Shown one piece after another: positions 27,756-37,205 of a stretch of 64,000 bases of DNA (its first letter is position 1; every line of letters begins with the position of its first letter). The notes beneath the pieces were generated by a model, which was not told where the DNA came from, ran no database searches, and saw only the letters and a program-made list of their open reading frames with translations. Location: positions 62,001-126,000 of the forward strand of contig NZ_JADNYP010000009.1 of the NCBI RefSeq assembly GCF_015680705.1, written 5' to 3'. The translations under genes and the position numbers were made by a program. Origin of the DNA: Pseudomonas fulva. GTDB lineage: Bacteria; Pseudomonadota; Gammaproteobacteria; Pseudomonadales; Pseudomonadaceae.

Positions 27756-30700
27756 ATTCTCTCCAGTTGCGGCAGCCACACGCGAATCAGGGAAAACAGA
27801 CGATCAAGGTCGATCGGCTTGGCCAGGTAGTCATTGGCGCCAGCCTGCAGGCAACGCTGCTGGTCGTCCTTCATGGCCTTGGCTGTGACCGCGATTATCG
27901 GCAATTTGCGCCACTGTGGCTGCTGGCGGATCAGCCGGGTCGCTTCATAACCGTCCATTTCCGGCATCATCACGTCCATCAGCACCAGGTCGATGTCATC
28001 ATGCTGCTCCAGGCGTTCGATGGCTTCGCGACCGTTGCGGCCGATTTCCACTCGCGCGCCCTTCTGCTCCAGCGCACTGGTCAGGGCGAAGATGTTGCGC
28101 ACATCGTCATCTACCAGCAGGATCCTGCGACCTTCGAAGACCTTGTCACGGCTGCGCGCGGTCTTGAGCATGCGCTGACGCTCGTGGGACAGCTGCGATT
28201 CGACCTTGTGCAAGAACAGGGTGACTTCGTCGAGCAGACGTTCGGGCGAGCGCGCGCCCTTGATGATGATCGAACGCGAATACTTGAGCAGCTCGGCCTC
28301 TTCGTCGCGGGTCAGGTTGCGTCCGGTATAGACGATCACCGGGGGGAAGGAGCGGATGTCCTCGGCCGTCATGCGCTTGAGCAGTTCGTTGCCCAGCATA
28401 TCGGGCAGCTTCAGGTCGATGATCATGCAGTCATAGACGTGTTCACGCAGCAGCTCCAGCGCCTCGCTGGCGGTGCCGACGGCATTGATCTCGATATCCT
28501 CGTCGCCGATCAGGCGGGCAATGCTTTCGCGTTGCAACTCGTCGTCCTCGACCAGCAGGATGTGCTTGAGCTTCTGGGTCAGCTTGGCCTCGAGCCGGCC
28601 GAACACCTCCTTGAGCTGCTCGCGGCTGGCCGGCTTGACCGCATAGCCCACCGCGCCCATGTGCATGGCGGCCTCGACCCGATCCTCCACCGAAATGATA
28701 TGCACCGGGATGTGCCGGGTGCTGGCCTGCTCCTTCAGCCGCTGCAGCACGGTCAGGCCCGAATGGTCGGGCAGGCGCATGTCCAGCAGGATGGCATCAG
28801 GCACATAGCTGGCGGCCAGTTCGTAGCCATCGTCGGCAGCCTGGGCGACCAGGCAGCTGTAGCCCAGCTCATGGGCCAGGTCGTACAGGATGCGGGCGAA
28901 ACTCGGCTCGTCCTCGATGACCAGGATGCAGCGGTTGGCGAACGGTGCATGTTGACGGTCGTCGGCGAATGCCGGTTCCGCGCGCACCGGCGCGGCCGGT
29001 TGCGGTGCGGGTGCGACCACTGGCGGCGCCTGCCGTACCACGGCCCGCGGCTCGGCCGGTGCCTCCTGCATCTCGTAGCGCTCGGGCAGCGTCAGGCTAA
29101 AGATACTGCCCTGGCCCGGCGTGCTCTGGACGTGGATCTGCCCGCCGAGCAGGCGCGCCAGGTCACGGGAAATGGACAAGCCCAGGCCGGTGCCACCGTA
29201 ACGACGGTTGCTGGTGCCATCGACCTGGTGGAAGGCACCGAAGATGGCCTGTTGCTGATCCGGCGCGATGCCGATGCCGCTGTCCTTGACCGCGAATACC
29301 AGCCCCGTGCCAGGCGTGTGGCTGATGGCCAGGCTGACCTGCCCCTGCTCGGTGAACTTGATGGCATTGGACAGCAGGTTCTTGAGGATCTGTTCCAGGC
29401 GCTGGCGATCGGTGAAGATGGTGGCCGGCAGGTCCTGCGCCAAGCTCACCTCGAAATTCAGCCCCTTGTCCTTGGCCAGCGGCTCGAACATGGCTTGCAA
29501 GCCGCCGACCAGGCGCGCGAGCGGCGTGGTCTCCGGACGCATCTCGAGCTTGCCGGCCTCGACCTTGGCGATGTCGAGAATGTCGTTGATCAGATTGAGC
29601 AGGTCGTTGCCAGCCGAGTAGATCGACTCGGCGAACTTGACCTGCTCCGCGCTCAAGTTGCCCTGGACGTTCTCGGCCAGCAGCTTGGCCAGGATCAGCG
29701 AGCTGTTGAGCGGCGTGCGCAGCTCATGGGACATGTTGGCGAGGAACTCCGACTTGTACTTGCTCGAGCGCTGCAGCGCGTCGGCGCGGGCCTGCAGTTC
29801 GACCTGGGCATGATTGAGCTCGGCGTTCTTGCGATCGAGCGCATCGGTGCGCTCGGCCAGCTGCTCGTTGGTCTGCTCCAGCTCGGCCTGCTGGGTCTCG
29901 AGAAAGGCTTGGGACTCCTTGAGCACTCGTGACTGCTCTTCGAGCTCTTCGTTCGCGGTCTTGAGCTCTTCCTGCTGAACCTGCAGCTCTTCGTTGAGCT
30001 GCTGGGTCTCGGCCAAGACTTCCTGCAGACGCTGGCGATACCGGGCCGTCTCGATGGACAGGCCGAGGTTTTCCGCGACCCGCTCGAGCAGTTCGCCGTC
30101 GCGCTCGGTGAGCGGGCGCAGGAAGCCAAGCTCGAGCACTCCGTTGACCTGCCCGTCGTCGCGGGTGGGCATCAGCAGCGCCGCTCGGGGCAGGCCGGCG
30201 CCCAGGCCGGAGCTGAGTCGATAGTAGTCACCGGGCAGGTCATCCAGGCGCATCAGGCGCGCCTGGCCAACGGCTTGCGCAAGCAGCCCCTCATGGGCGC
30301 CTACCACCTGTTCGCGCGCCTGGGCCTCGGCGTCCAGGCCATAGCTGGCCACACGCACCAGCTGTCCCTGCTGGTTGCGCACATAGAAGGCACCCACCAC
30401 GCTGCCCAGGTAGCTGGCGAAGAAGCGCAACGTGTTGCCGCCCAGCATGGGCAGGGTCAGTTGCCCAAGGACCTGCTCGGCCAGCTGGGTCTGCCCGTTG
30501 CGCAGCCACGCCTGGTATTCGAGGCGCTCGGCCGAGCGCTGCTGGGCCTCCAGATTGCGCACATAGCTGTCCGACAACGCCAGCAGGTCACGGCGCCCGA
30601 GGTAGGCCAGCATGGCACTCAGGGCCACGATGAACACCACGAAGCCGGTGATGCCAGCCACCGTCACGGTGCTGACCTGGTCATGGCGCATCGTGCGCAG

Positions 30701-31213
30701 CTGCTGCTCGGAAGCGATGAACGCATCGAACTGGCTGCGGATCTCGTCGGTCAGGCGCTTGCCACGGCCGTTTCCGATGGCCGTCTGGTAGTTGCCCTGG
30801 TTGCGCCGCAGGCTGATCAGCTCGCTACCGAATTCGTTCCAGGCCTGCTGCAGGGCGATCAGGCGATTGATCCGCTCGACCTGCTGCGGATTGTCCCGGA
30901 CCATCTCGCGCAGGTCTTCCAGCCCGCCGAAAATCCTGGGCTTGGCCACTTCATAGGGATCGAGGAAGCGCTCATCGCCGGTGATCAGGAAACCACGCAT
31001 CCCGGTTTCCATGTCGATGGACAGCTTGACGGCCTCGTTGGCATCGCCGATGACCTGGTCGGTGTGCTCGACCCACTGCATGGCCGAAAGCAGGTAGTTG
31101 ACCACCGCGACGAATGCTACCGCGCCGAGCAGGCCCACACCGAGCGGCAGGCCTATGTTGCGGCTCAACAGTTTACGAAAGCTGCGCTGATCCATGGAGG
31201 CTGCTTGAATCAT
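27752..31213 (-). CDS. Large hybrid histidine kinase: CHASE3-GAF-HisKA-HATPase-REC-REC-REC
   Basis: A 1153-residue inner-membrane kinase. Transmembrane segments lie near 22-44 and 184-206 and enclose a CHASE3 sensor domain (about 45-182, with ETGMRGFLITGDERFL). Then come a GAF domain (about 240-395), a long coiled coil (395-485), HisKA (H496 in ANMSHELRTPLN), HATPase (NLLSNAIKFT, GGTGLGLSIS), a Pro/Ala linker and three receivers with LLDMRLPDHSG, IIDLKLPDMLG and LMDVMMPEMDG. Three receivers in one chain imply multi-step control. It heads the cheR-cheB operon. The opposite strand carries a lone receiver gene 236 bases away. Confidence 0.92.
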   Translation of the reverse strand: MIQAASMDQRSFRKLLSRNIGLPLGVGLLGAVAFVAVVNYLLSAMQWVEHTDQVIGDANEAVKLSIDMETGMRGFLITGDERFLDPYEVAKPRIFGGLEDLREMVRDNPQQVERINRLIALQQAWNEFGSELISLRRNQGNYQTAIGNGRGKRLTDEIRSQFDAFIASEQQLRTMRHDQVSTVTVAGITGFVVFIVALSAMLAYLGRRDLLALSDSYVRNLEAQQRSAERLEYQAWLRNGQTQLAEQVLGQLTLPMLGGNTLRFFASYLGSVVGAFYVRNQQGQLVRVASYGLDAEAQAREQVVGAHEGLLAQAVGQARLMRLDDLPGDYYRLSSGLGAGLPRAALLMPTRDDGQVNGVLELGFLRPLTERDGELLERVAENLGLSIETARYRQRLQEVLAETQQLNEELQVQQEELKTANEELEEQSRVLKESQAFLETQQAELEQTNEQLAERTDALDRKNAELNHAQVELQARADALQRSSKYKSEFLANMSHELRTPLNSSLILAKLLAENVQGNLSAEQVKFAESIYSAGNDLLNLINDILDIAKVEAGKLEMRPETTPLARLVGGLQAMFEPLAKDKGLNFEVSLAQDLPATIFTDRQRLEQILKNLLSNAIKFTEQGQVSLAISHTPGTGLVFAVKDSGIGIAPDQQQAIFGAFHQVDGTSNRRYGGTGLGLSISRDLARLLGGQIHVQSTPGQGSIFSLTLPERYEMQEAPAEPRAVVRQAPPVVAPAPQPAAPVRAEPAFADDRQHAPFANRCILVIEDEPSFARILYDLAHELGYSCLVAQAADDGYELAASYVPDAILLDMRLPDHSGLTVLQRLKEQASTRHIPVHIISVEDRVEAAMHMGAVGYAVKPASREQLKEVFGRLEAKLTQKLKHILLVEDDELQRESIARLIGDEDIEINAVGTASEALELLREHVYDCMIIDLKLPDMLGNELLKRMTAEDIRSFPPVIVYTGRNLTRDEEAELLKYSRSIIIKGARSPERLLDEVTLFLHKVESQLSHERQRMLKTARSRDKVFEGRRILLVDDDVRNIFALTSALEQKGARVEIGRNGREAIERLEQHDDIDLVLMDVMMPEMDGYEATRLIRQQPQWRKLPIIAVTAKAMKDDQQRCLQAGANDYLAKPIDLDRLFSLIRVWLPQLERI

Positions 31214-31448
31214 CTTGAACGCCTGAGCAAAAGGTCCATTGAAAAAGTCGATGGTCGCGTCATGCCGGGTCGCGTCCCTCCAGGGGTCTCAACCAGCCAC
31301 CTCGCCATTCCTGGCCGTGCATGCAACCGAAATCAGAAAACAGCGCGCGCAAAACGTTCCATCGTCCTTCTCGCGACGCTATGCTGAGGGAACTTAAGCC
31401 CTCGATCGGGGCACAGAATACAGACATTTCCCACACAGGACCCAAACA

Positions 31449-31802
31449 ATGCCCCTTCTGGTAGTCGAAGACGACGAGTTGATCCTCATGCTGGTGCTCG
31501 AAGTACTCGAAGAGCTGGGCTACACCGATGTCATCGGGGCAAGTGATGCCGCCCAAGCGCTGGCGGTCCTGAACGATCCTGAACAGCCCCTTGCCCTGAT
31601 GATGACCGACGTCGGCCTGCCCGATATGCTGGGCACCGAACTGGCCAACCTGGCGCGGCAGCAACGTCCGCAACTGCCGATCCTCTTTGCCACCGGCTAC
31701 TCGGACAGCATCGCCATACCGGAAGGCATGCACTCGATTGGCAAGCCTTTTACCATCGATGCCCTCAAGCACAAGCTTGGACAGATTCTCGGCGCACCCT
31801 GA
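31449..31802 (+). CDS. Single-domain response regulator
   Basis: A 117-residue receiver with VVEDDE, phospho-acceptor in MMTDVGLPDMLG, a TGYSD switch and the IGKPF lysine. It has no output domain. It is transcribed divergently from the large hybrid kinase, so it may be an alternative phosphate sink or partner for it. This receiver resembles those at the C-termini of the nearby hybrid kinases more than the CheY of flagellar systems. Confidence 0.88.
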   Translation: MPLLVVEDDELILMLVLEVLEELGYTDVIGASDAAQALAVLNDPEQPLALMMTDVGLPDMLGTELANLARQQRPQLPILFATGYSDSIAIPEGMHSIGKPFTIDALKHKLGQILGAP

Positions 31803-31850
31803 ACGGCGACGTGCTCCTCGCTTCGCTCCTGGCGCACCGGCAGCCCTCGC

Positions 31851-32600
31851 CTACTTGCCTCTCCTGAGCAGATAGGTATCCATTATCCAGCCTTTCTCGC
31901 GTCGGCCCCGTTCACGCAGTGCCATGATCCGGTCCCTTACCTGCAACAACGGGCCGCGAACGAGGAGTTCGTCGGCGCTACCCAAATAGGCGCCCCAGTA
32001 GATCCACAGCCCGGGGTCCTCCAGTTGGGCGAAGGCACAGTGCCCGTCGAGCAGGACCATCACGTTGTCGATCCGCTCCTGCGCGTGCAGTCGTCTGCCG
32101 GGCAGAATGGTCAACGGCTCGCCGACCCGATTGAGCGGAACCTGATGTCGCGCGGCCAGTGCCTGCATGCTGCTGATGCCGGGAACGACCGTCAGCTGGA
32201 AATCGATGCCCAGCGCCCTGACCTGCTCGAGAACCCGCAAGGCGCTGTCATAAAGCCCCGGCTCGCCCCAAAGCAGGAACGCGCCGGTATCGGCCGGGCC
32301 CAGTTCGTCCTGCAACAAGCGGCCATACAAGCGCGCACGCTGCCGGTGCCAGGCCTGCACCTGGCCGACATAGTCCGCGCCATGACGTATCCGCTGCGGA
32401 TCCTGCACCTGCACCAGGCGATAATCGCCCAATGGCACGTAGCGCTCGACGATGGCCTTGCGCGCGTCGACCAGCTCGCGCCTGGCCGGGCCCTTGTCCA
32501 GCAGGAAGAATACCGAGGCCTGGGTCATTGCCTCGACAGCTTCGTAGGTGACCTGGCGCGGATCGCCAGGCCCGATTCCGATCAGCAGGATCCTGCGCAT
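31851..32600 (-). CDS. cobF: Precorrin-6A synthase (deacetylating), CobF
   Basis: A 249-residue SAM-dependent tetrapyrrole methylase that methylates C-1 of precorrin-5 with loss of acetate in the aerobic cobalamin pathway. The family opening LIGIGPGDPRQVTYEAVEAM is clear, followed by a central FLLWGEPGLYDSALRVLE and VVPGISSMQALAA. The length equals that of known CobF (about 250). The start at 32600 begins the methylase fold; a longer in-frame reading to 32669 adds an unlikely hydrophobic tail. Other cob genes are not in the window, and I see no cobalamin riboswitch upstream. Confidence 0.93.
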   Translation of the reverse strand: MRRILLIGIGPGDPRQVTYEAVEAMTQASVFFLLDKGPARRELVDARKAIVERYVPLGDYRLVQVQDPQRIRHGADYVGQVQAWHRQRARLYGRLLQDELGPADTGAFLLWGEPGLYDSALRVLEQVRALGIDFQLTVVPGISSMQALAARHQVPLNRVGEPLTILPGRRLHAQERIDNVMVLLDGHCAFAQLEDPGLWIYWGAYLGSADELLVRGPLLQVRDRIMALRERGRREKGWIMDTYLLRRGK

Positions 32601-32803
32601 GGCGTGTCTCCGCAAACAGGAAAAGACAACGGTACAGACAAGCGCAAAAGTTCCCGTACACAAGCGCAAAGTTTGCAGTTTACCCGTTCTTTAAGGGCCA
32701 CTACACTTGTAGCGAGTTCACTGTCGAGCATAGCGTTACTTGCTTCAAGCCGCGTATCTTGTTGCGGTTCTTATCCCACCGAATACTTGCAGGAGTGATG
32801 ATA

Positions 32804-33160
32804 GTGTCCAGGCTCATGGAATTCCGCGCCGCCGAAAAAGCCCTTCAGGAACAGCTCGCCCAGTTGGAGGCCATGAAGAAGGACGCTGGCCTCAAGCGCG
32901 AGATCGAGTTCGAGCAGAAATTGCTCGAGTTGATGCAAAGTTACAAGAAGGGCCTGCCCGATATCGTCGACATCCTCGATCCCAAGCCGACAGCCAGGCA
33001 GGCGGCGCCTGCGCCCAAGGCGCGTCGGCCGCGCGTGGTCAAGGTCTACGAGAACCCGCATACCGGTGAACTGATCGAGACCAAGGGTGGCAATCATCGT
33101 GGCTTGAAGGCCTGGAAACAGGAATATGGCGCGCAGACCGTGGAAAGTTGGGTTCGCTGA
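32804..33160 (+). CDS. MvaT/MvaU (Tur)-family H-NS-like nucleoid protein
   Basis: A 118-residue xenogeneic-silencing protein of the Pseudomonas MvaT family. The N-terminal oligomerisation coiled coil (FRAAEKALQEQLAQLEAM...) is followed by a basic linker and the AT-hook-like DNA-binding motif ETKGGNHRGLKAWK. It binds AT-rich DNA and silences acquired genes. I chose GTG 32804, giving the N-terminus VSRLMEFRAAEKAL, because AGGAG lies 8 bases ahead; the ATG at 32798 is only 2 bases from that site. It is most like the MvaU/TurB branch, but the exact paralogue is unsettled. Confidence 0.92.
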   Translation: MSRLMEFRAAEKALQEQLAQLEAMKKDAGLKREIEFEQKLLELMQSYKKGLPDIVDILDPKPTARQAAPAPKARRPRVVKVYENPHTGELIETKGGNHRGLKAWKQEYGAQTVESWVR

Positions 33161-33270
33161 TGATTCATCGACACCCGCTTCACACTTTTTTCACAGCGGG
33201 CCTTACATCATTGAGCCAGCTAACGGACTAGCGACCCCATCACGCGCCCGCACATGCGGGCCTCTCTTCC

Positions 33271-33303
33271 AGCGCCCTGCACTCGTGCAGGGCGCTTTCA
33301 TTT
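33271..33303 (+). terminator. Rho-independent terminator after the MvaT-family gene
   Basis: A 12-bp perfect inverted repeat AGCGCCCTGCAC / GTGCAGGGCGCT followed by TTCATTT. A weaker hairpin (GCCCGCACATGCGGGC) lies just before it at about 33246-33261. The position fits termination of the nucleoid-protein transcript ahead of gloA. Confidence 0.85.
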
Positions 33304-33385
33304 GCGCAATCGTTTCACTGGCGTATCATGGCTTGCCTGTCTCTTCGCTGGCGCCTGTCGGCCCAGCCCTGTCTCCGGAGTAAAC

Positions 33386-33907
33386 ATGAGCCTGCACGAA
33401 CTCGAAACCCTGCCTGGCGTGACCGCCAAGCCGGACGCCGCCACCGCCAACTTCGTCTTCAACCACACCATGTTGCGGGTCAAGGACATCGGCAGGTCGC
33501 TGGACTTCTACACCCGCGTTCTGGGCTTCAGCCTGGTCGAAAAGCGCGATTTCGCCGAAGCGGCCTTCAGTCTCTATTTCCTGGCCCTGGTGGACAAGGC
33601 GCAGATTCCAGCCGACGACGCCCAGCGCACGCAATGGATGAAGTCGATCCCCGGCATTCTCGAACTGACCCATAACCATGGCACCGAGAACGACACGGAC
33701 TTCGCCTACCATGATGGCAACAGCGATCCGCGCGGCTTCGGCCATATCTGTATCTCGGTGCCAGACGTGCATGCCGCCTGTGCGCGCTTCGAGGAGCTGG
33801 GCGTCACCTTCCAGAAGCGTCTGAGCGATGGCCGCATGAAACACCTGGCCTTCATCAAGGATCCGGACGGCTACTGGGTCGAGATCATCCAGCCTACCGA
33901 GCTCTGA
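33386..33907 (+). CDS. gloA: Lactoylglutathione lyase (glyoxalase I)
   Basis: A 173-residue metalloenzyme converting the methylglyoxal-glutathione hemithioacetal to S-lactoylglutathione. Metal ligands of the vicinal-oxygen-chelate fold are visible: His in [10 protein letters not shown], Glu in [13 protein letters not shown], His in GFGHICISV and Glu in GYWVEIIQP. The NHGTEND insertion and the length are like the long, eukaryote-type zinc GloA forms found in Pseudomonas. The start at 33386 has GGAG upstream. It is monocistronic. Confidence 0.95.
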   Translation: MSLHELETLPGVTAKPDAATANFVFNHTMLRVKDIGRSLDFYTRVLGFSLVEKRDFAEAAFSLYFLALVDKAQIPADDAQRTQWMKSIPGILELTHNHGTENDTDFAYHDGNSDPRGFGHICISVPDVHAACARFEELGVTFQKRLSDGRMKHLAFIKDPDGYWVEIIQPTEL

Positions 33908-34012
33908 GCGGCGCCCTCGCGAGGATGCGTTCGTCGGCTCGGGAACTCGGGGCCGCTGGTCGTGGTATATGGGAGAGAAGCTCTTCCAGACCACCCTCGC
34001 GAGGTAAGGACG

Positions 34013-34252
34013 ATGCAGACCCTACAGTGTGTTCACCGCAACCACGTCATCACTGCCAGTGTGGAAACCCATCCTGGCCTGCCTACGCCATTCGCCGGCG
34101 GCTGCCTGATCACCGACCCTGAAGGGCACACCAGCCGGCGCCTGCCACTGCCGGTGAAGATGGCGTTCATGGCTGACCTGGAAAATGCCCAGCATGCTTC
34201 CCTGGCCCATGGGCGATGGCTGGTCGACCGACAGCTCGACCACAAGCATTGA
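34013..34252 (+). CDS. Conserved hypothetical protein, 79 residues
   Basis: A small soluble protein (MQTLQCVHRNHVITASVETH...) with no signal peptide, membrane segment or motif I recognise. AAGGA lies just ahead of ATG 34013, and codon use matches its neighbours, so it is probably a real gene. It lies between gloA and a convergent dehydrogenase gene. Function unknown. Confidence 0.65.
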   Translation: MQTLQCVHRNHVITASVETHPGLPTPFAGGCLITDPEGHTSRRLPLPVKMAFMADLENAQHASLAHGRWLVDRQLDHKH

Positions 34253-34292
34253 GCCGTCAGGCAGGCGCTGGCGACCCGGCGCCTGCCTGGGC

Positions 34293-35117
34293 TCAGTCGC
34301 CACGCGCATGGGCCACTGCCGCTGCGACCTGCTCCTGGCTAGGGCGTACACCGGTATAGAGCACGAACTGTTCAAGCGCTTGCAAGGCAATGACGTCCAG
34401 GCCTGTGATTACCGGCTTGCCCAGTGCCTGTGCCTGCTTGATCAGCGGCGTATGGGCAGGCATGGCCACGACGTCGATCACCCGTTCCGCCGCGGCGATG
34501 GCCTCTTCGGCAAAGGCCAGCTGCTCACCATCTGGCCCGCCACTCATGCCGATCGGCGTCACGTTGACCAGCATCGGTGGGCACAGGTCGCCTAGCTCAT
34601 GTTGCCAGCGATAACCGCACAGGTCCGCCAGGTGACGGCCTGCCTGTTCATTGCGCGCGATCACCATGCCCTGCTCGAAGCCGGCATCGCGCAAGGCACA
34701 GGCTACCGCCTTGGCCATGCCACCACTGCCACGCAAGGCGAAGGCGGTGGATGGATCGACCTGGTGAAGCTGCAGCAGCTGGCGAACCGCCAGGTAATCG
34801 GTGTTGTAGGCCTTGAGATGCCCGTCGGTGTTGACCAGGGTATTGACCGACTCGATGGCGGCGGCCGATGGATCGATCTCGTCGACCAGCGCCAGGCAGG
34901 CTTCCTTGTAGGGCATCGACACGCCACAGCCGCGTATGCCCAAGGCACGGATACCCGCTATCGCGGCGGGCAGGTCATCGGTGGTCAAGGCCTTGTAGTA
35001 GAAGTCCAAACCCAGTTGCTGATAGAGATGATTATGGAAGCGCACCCCGAACGTGCCGGGGCGCCCTGCCAACGATATGCACAGGACAGTGTCCCGGCTC
35101 GGTGGTACTGCCGCCAT
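34293..35117 (-). CDS. Shikimate/quinate 5-dehydrogenase family protein (AroE-like paralogue)
   Basis: A 274-residue NAD(P)-dependent dehydrogenase of the AroE family. The catalytic lysine is in GVSMPYKEACLALVD, the aspartate in KAYNTDYLAVRQLL and the glutamine in GLDVIALQALEQF; the Rossmann loop is RGSGGMAKAVA. The N-terminal substrate motif is CISLAGRPGTFGVRFHN, unlike the GxPIxHSxSP of housekeeping AroE, so the substrate may differ. The start at 35117 begins the fold; the upstream extension is unlikely. It is probably one of the secondary AroE homologues known in P. putida, not the biosynthetic enzyme. Confidence 0.82.
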   Translation of the reverse strand: MAAVPPSRDTVLCISLAGRPGTFGVRFHNHLYQQLGLDFYYKALTTDDLPAAIAGIRALGIRGCGVSMPYKEACLALVDEIDPSAAAIESVNTLVNTDGHLKAYNTDYLAVRQLLQLHQVDPSTAFALRGSGGMAKAVACALRDAGFEQGMVIARNEQAGRHLADLCGYRWQHELGDLCPPMLVNVTPIGMSGGPDGEQLAFAEEAIAAAERVIDVVAMPAHTPLIKQAQALGKPVITGLDVIALQALEQFVLYTGVRPSQEQVAAAVAHARGD

Positions 35118-35277
35118 GGTCGACTCCTTTTGCAGAACGTGATGCCCATGCTGGCGCAAGGGCATGACCGCTGATCGGGCCTTACACAACCTTTACCAAT
35201 GCCGTGTGCGCTGGCAAGGTTTTTTTCGGTCATATTGACAGCCCCGATTCGAGGGGAATCTTGCGAGGATACCTGTC

Positions 35278-35625
35278 ATGAACCGTCTTCTTCCCGGAAT
35301 CGTCCTGCTGGCCGGCGCCCTGGCCGTCAGCGGGCAGGCAACTGCCCATGGTGGCGGTGGCTGGCGCGGAGCCGGCCCGGTGATAGGCGCAGCCGTGATC
35401 GGCGCGGCAGTCGGCGCGGCGGTATACGGTGGAGGCGACCGCAGCGTTCATGTCGAGCGCCAGCCAGCCTACTATCCCCCGCCACCGATCTATGTGCAGG
35501 CGCCACCGCCACCGGTGTACTACCAGCCCTATGTGGTGGAACGCTACGTGCCGGTGCCGCCGCCTCCTCGGTACCATCACTACGATGGGCCGCCTCGTGC
35601 CTATTATGGACCGCCGCGTTGGTGA
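35278..35625 (+). CDS. Secreted Gly-zipper, Pro/Tyr-rich small protein
   Basis: A 115-residue protein with an N-terminal signal peptide (about 1-23, ending SGQATA), a glycine-zipper-like hydrophobic stretch (VIGAAVIGAAVGAAVYGG, about 35-52) and a C-terminal tail of Pro- and Tyr-rich repeats (PPPPIYVQAPPPPVYYQP). It is probably exported to the envelope or periplasm. No enzymatic motif is visible. AT-rich sequence and a GCGAGGA upstream support a real gene. Its role is unknown; similar proteins are annotated only as hypothetical. Confidence 0.75.
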   Translation: MNRLLPGIVLLAGALAVSGQATAHGGGGWRGAGPVIGAAVIGAAVGAAVYGGGDRSVHVERQPAYYPPPPIYVQAPPPPVYYQPYVVERYVPVPPPPRYHHYDGPPRAYYGPPRW

Positions 35626-35914
35626 GGCGGTCTGAACGATAACCCGGTACGCGATGGCCGGAAGGTCAGCGAGGCGCTGGCTTCGCTGAATACCGCCAAG
35701 GTCCCGGTCACTCGGCTCCAAGCCGGCCTGAAGAGTGACGGCTGGCTGGCCTCTCTCGCGCTTGCATTACCGACTCTCCATTAAGTTTCGTTCATGTGCC
35801 GTTCATGTCGCAGCAGGCGATCGACAGTGCATCGGCCATACTCCAGAATGCGAGCGCTCTTCCAGGGGAAACCCTTGCAGGCCAAAGACATACCCATTTC
35901 TTGTGAGCTTCGAT

Positions 35915-36853
35915 GTGAAAACTTCCCTGTCCGTTCTCAGCCTGTGCCTGTTGTTCACCAGTACCGCCCTGCTGCCTTCGAGCGCATGTGCCCAACCACC
36001 TGTCCAGGCTCAGGCTCAGGCGCAGCGTGACCCTGCGAAGCTGCACCTGGCTTCCGGCAGCGCCTTGCTGATCGACCTGAACACGCGCAAGGAACTCTAT
36101 GCCAGCCATGCCGACCGGGTCGCGCCTATCGCATCGGTGACCAAGCTGATGACCGCGATGGTCGTGCTCGACGCCAAGCTGCCGATGGACGAGATGCTGA
36201 CCATGACCATCGCCAACAACCCGGAAATGAAAGGTGTCTACTCGCGGGTTCGCCTCGGCAGCCAGCTCGACCGCCGCGAGACCTTGCTGATCACCTTGAT
36301 GTCATCGGAAAACCGTGCAGCCAATAGCCTGGCCAATCATTACCCAGGCGGCTACCCGGCGTTCATCAAGGCCATGAACGCCAAGGCGCGCAGCCTGGGC
36401 ATGAGCAACACGCGCTATGTCGAGCCTACTGGCCTGTCGACCCAGAACGTTTCCACCGCGCGTGACCTGGCCAAGCTGTTGCTGGCGGCTCGCAACTATC
36501 CTCTGCTGAGCACGCTCTCCACTACCCGCGAGAAGACCGTGGCCTTTCGCAAGCCCAATTACACGCTGGGCTTTCGCAACACGGACCATCTGGTCAACAA
36601 GAGCAACTGGGACATCAAGCTGACCAAGACCGGCTTCACCAACGAGGCGGGCCACTGCCTGGTACTGTTGACGCGGATGGACAACCGTCCGGTGGCGATG
36701 GTCATTCTCGATGCCTTCGGCAAATACACCCATTTCGCCGATGCCAGCCGCATGCGCCAATGGCTCGAGACCGGCAGTGCCAAGCCGGCGCCAGCGGTGG
36801 CCCTGCAGTACAAGGCGCAACGCCATGGGCGCGGTGGCCTGGCGGCCGAGTGA
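35915..36853 (+). CDS. pbpG: D-alanyl-D-alanine endopeptidase, penicillin-binding protein 7
   Basis: A 312-residue periplasmic serine peptidase of the SXXK family, close to E. coli PbpG (310), which cleaves DD-cross-links in peptidoglycan. A signal peptide covers about residues 1-26. The active-site motifs are ASVTKLMT (SXXK), SSENRAAN (SXN) and [11 protein letters not shown] (KTG). GTG 35915 is taken as start because it yields a proper signal peptide, but GTG 35903 is also in frame. No C-terminal membrane anchor, unlike DacA. It is monocistronic. Confidence 0.88.
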   Translation: MKTSLSVLSLCLLFTSTALLPSSACAQPPVQAQAQAQRDPAKLHLASGSALLIDLNTRKELYASHADRVAPIASVTKLMTAMVVLDAKLPMDEMLTMTIANNPEMKGVYSRVRLGSQLDRRETLLITLMSSENRAANSLANHYPGGYPAFIKAMNAKARSLGMSNTRYVEPTGLSTQNVSTARDLAKLLLAARNYPLLSTLSTTREKTVAFRKPNYTLGFRNTDHLVNKSNWDIKLTKTGFTNEAGHCLVLLTRMDNRPVAMVILDAFGKYTHFADASRMRQWLETGSAKPAPAVALQYKAQRHGRGGLAAE

Positions 36854-37205
36854 GCACTTGCGTCCTGGCCGGCCCGCACCGGCCCAGGCGTCAGCCGCGC
36901 GCCCCTGACGCGGCAGCCAAGGCCAATCCTTCTACCGGGTTACAGCGCAACGAACCGGCAGCCTGACCAAGCGCGACTCGAGGACGCCTCAGCGAATCCT
37001 GCATACGCTCGTCCGAACCTGATGCGAAGCCGAGGACCGGCACTTGCCGGAAACATTTGCTTGCATTTAACTTGCAAGGAATTTCGATTCTCGTTCGTCT
37101 TTAGGTTTAAATCCCCCGAGAATCCATGCCCCTGGTTCCAACCCAGCCTCGTTCGCACGTGCGCTGGGCTGGTTCGTTACTCAGCCAAGCCAAGTTGCTG
37201 ACACC
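36854..37205. other. 352-base gap between pbpG and the metal-uptake operon
   Basis: No gene seen. A hairpin-like CCTGGCCGG / CCGGCCCAGG just after pbpG may terminate it. Near the far end is CTTGCA (37060-37065), seven bases, then TGCAAG (37073-37078), in AT-rich DNA about 130 bases before the operon; this is a candidate operator. A loose Fur-like AT-rich stretch follows (about 37080-37100) but matches the consensus poorly. Confidence 0.5.

Noticed and set aside
27767..29932. Long open frame (721 codons) on the plus strand
   Set aside because: It mirrors the coding of the large hybrid kinase and has no ribosome site or recognisable domain.
32601..32803. Possible cobalamin riboswitch upstream of cobF
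   Set aside because: I looked for the B12-box and found no match; the gap is also shared with the divergent MvaT-family gene.
37080..37100. Fur box before the metal operon
   Set aside because: Only a loose AT-rich match; more than half of the consensus palindrome is missing.
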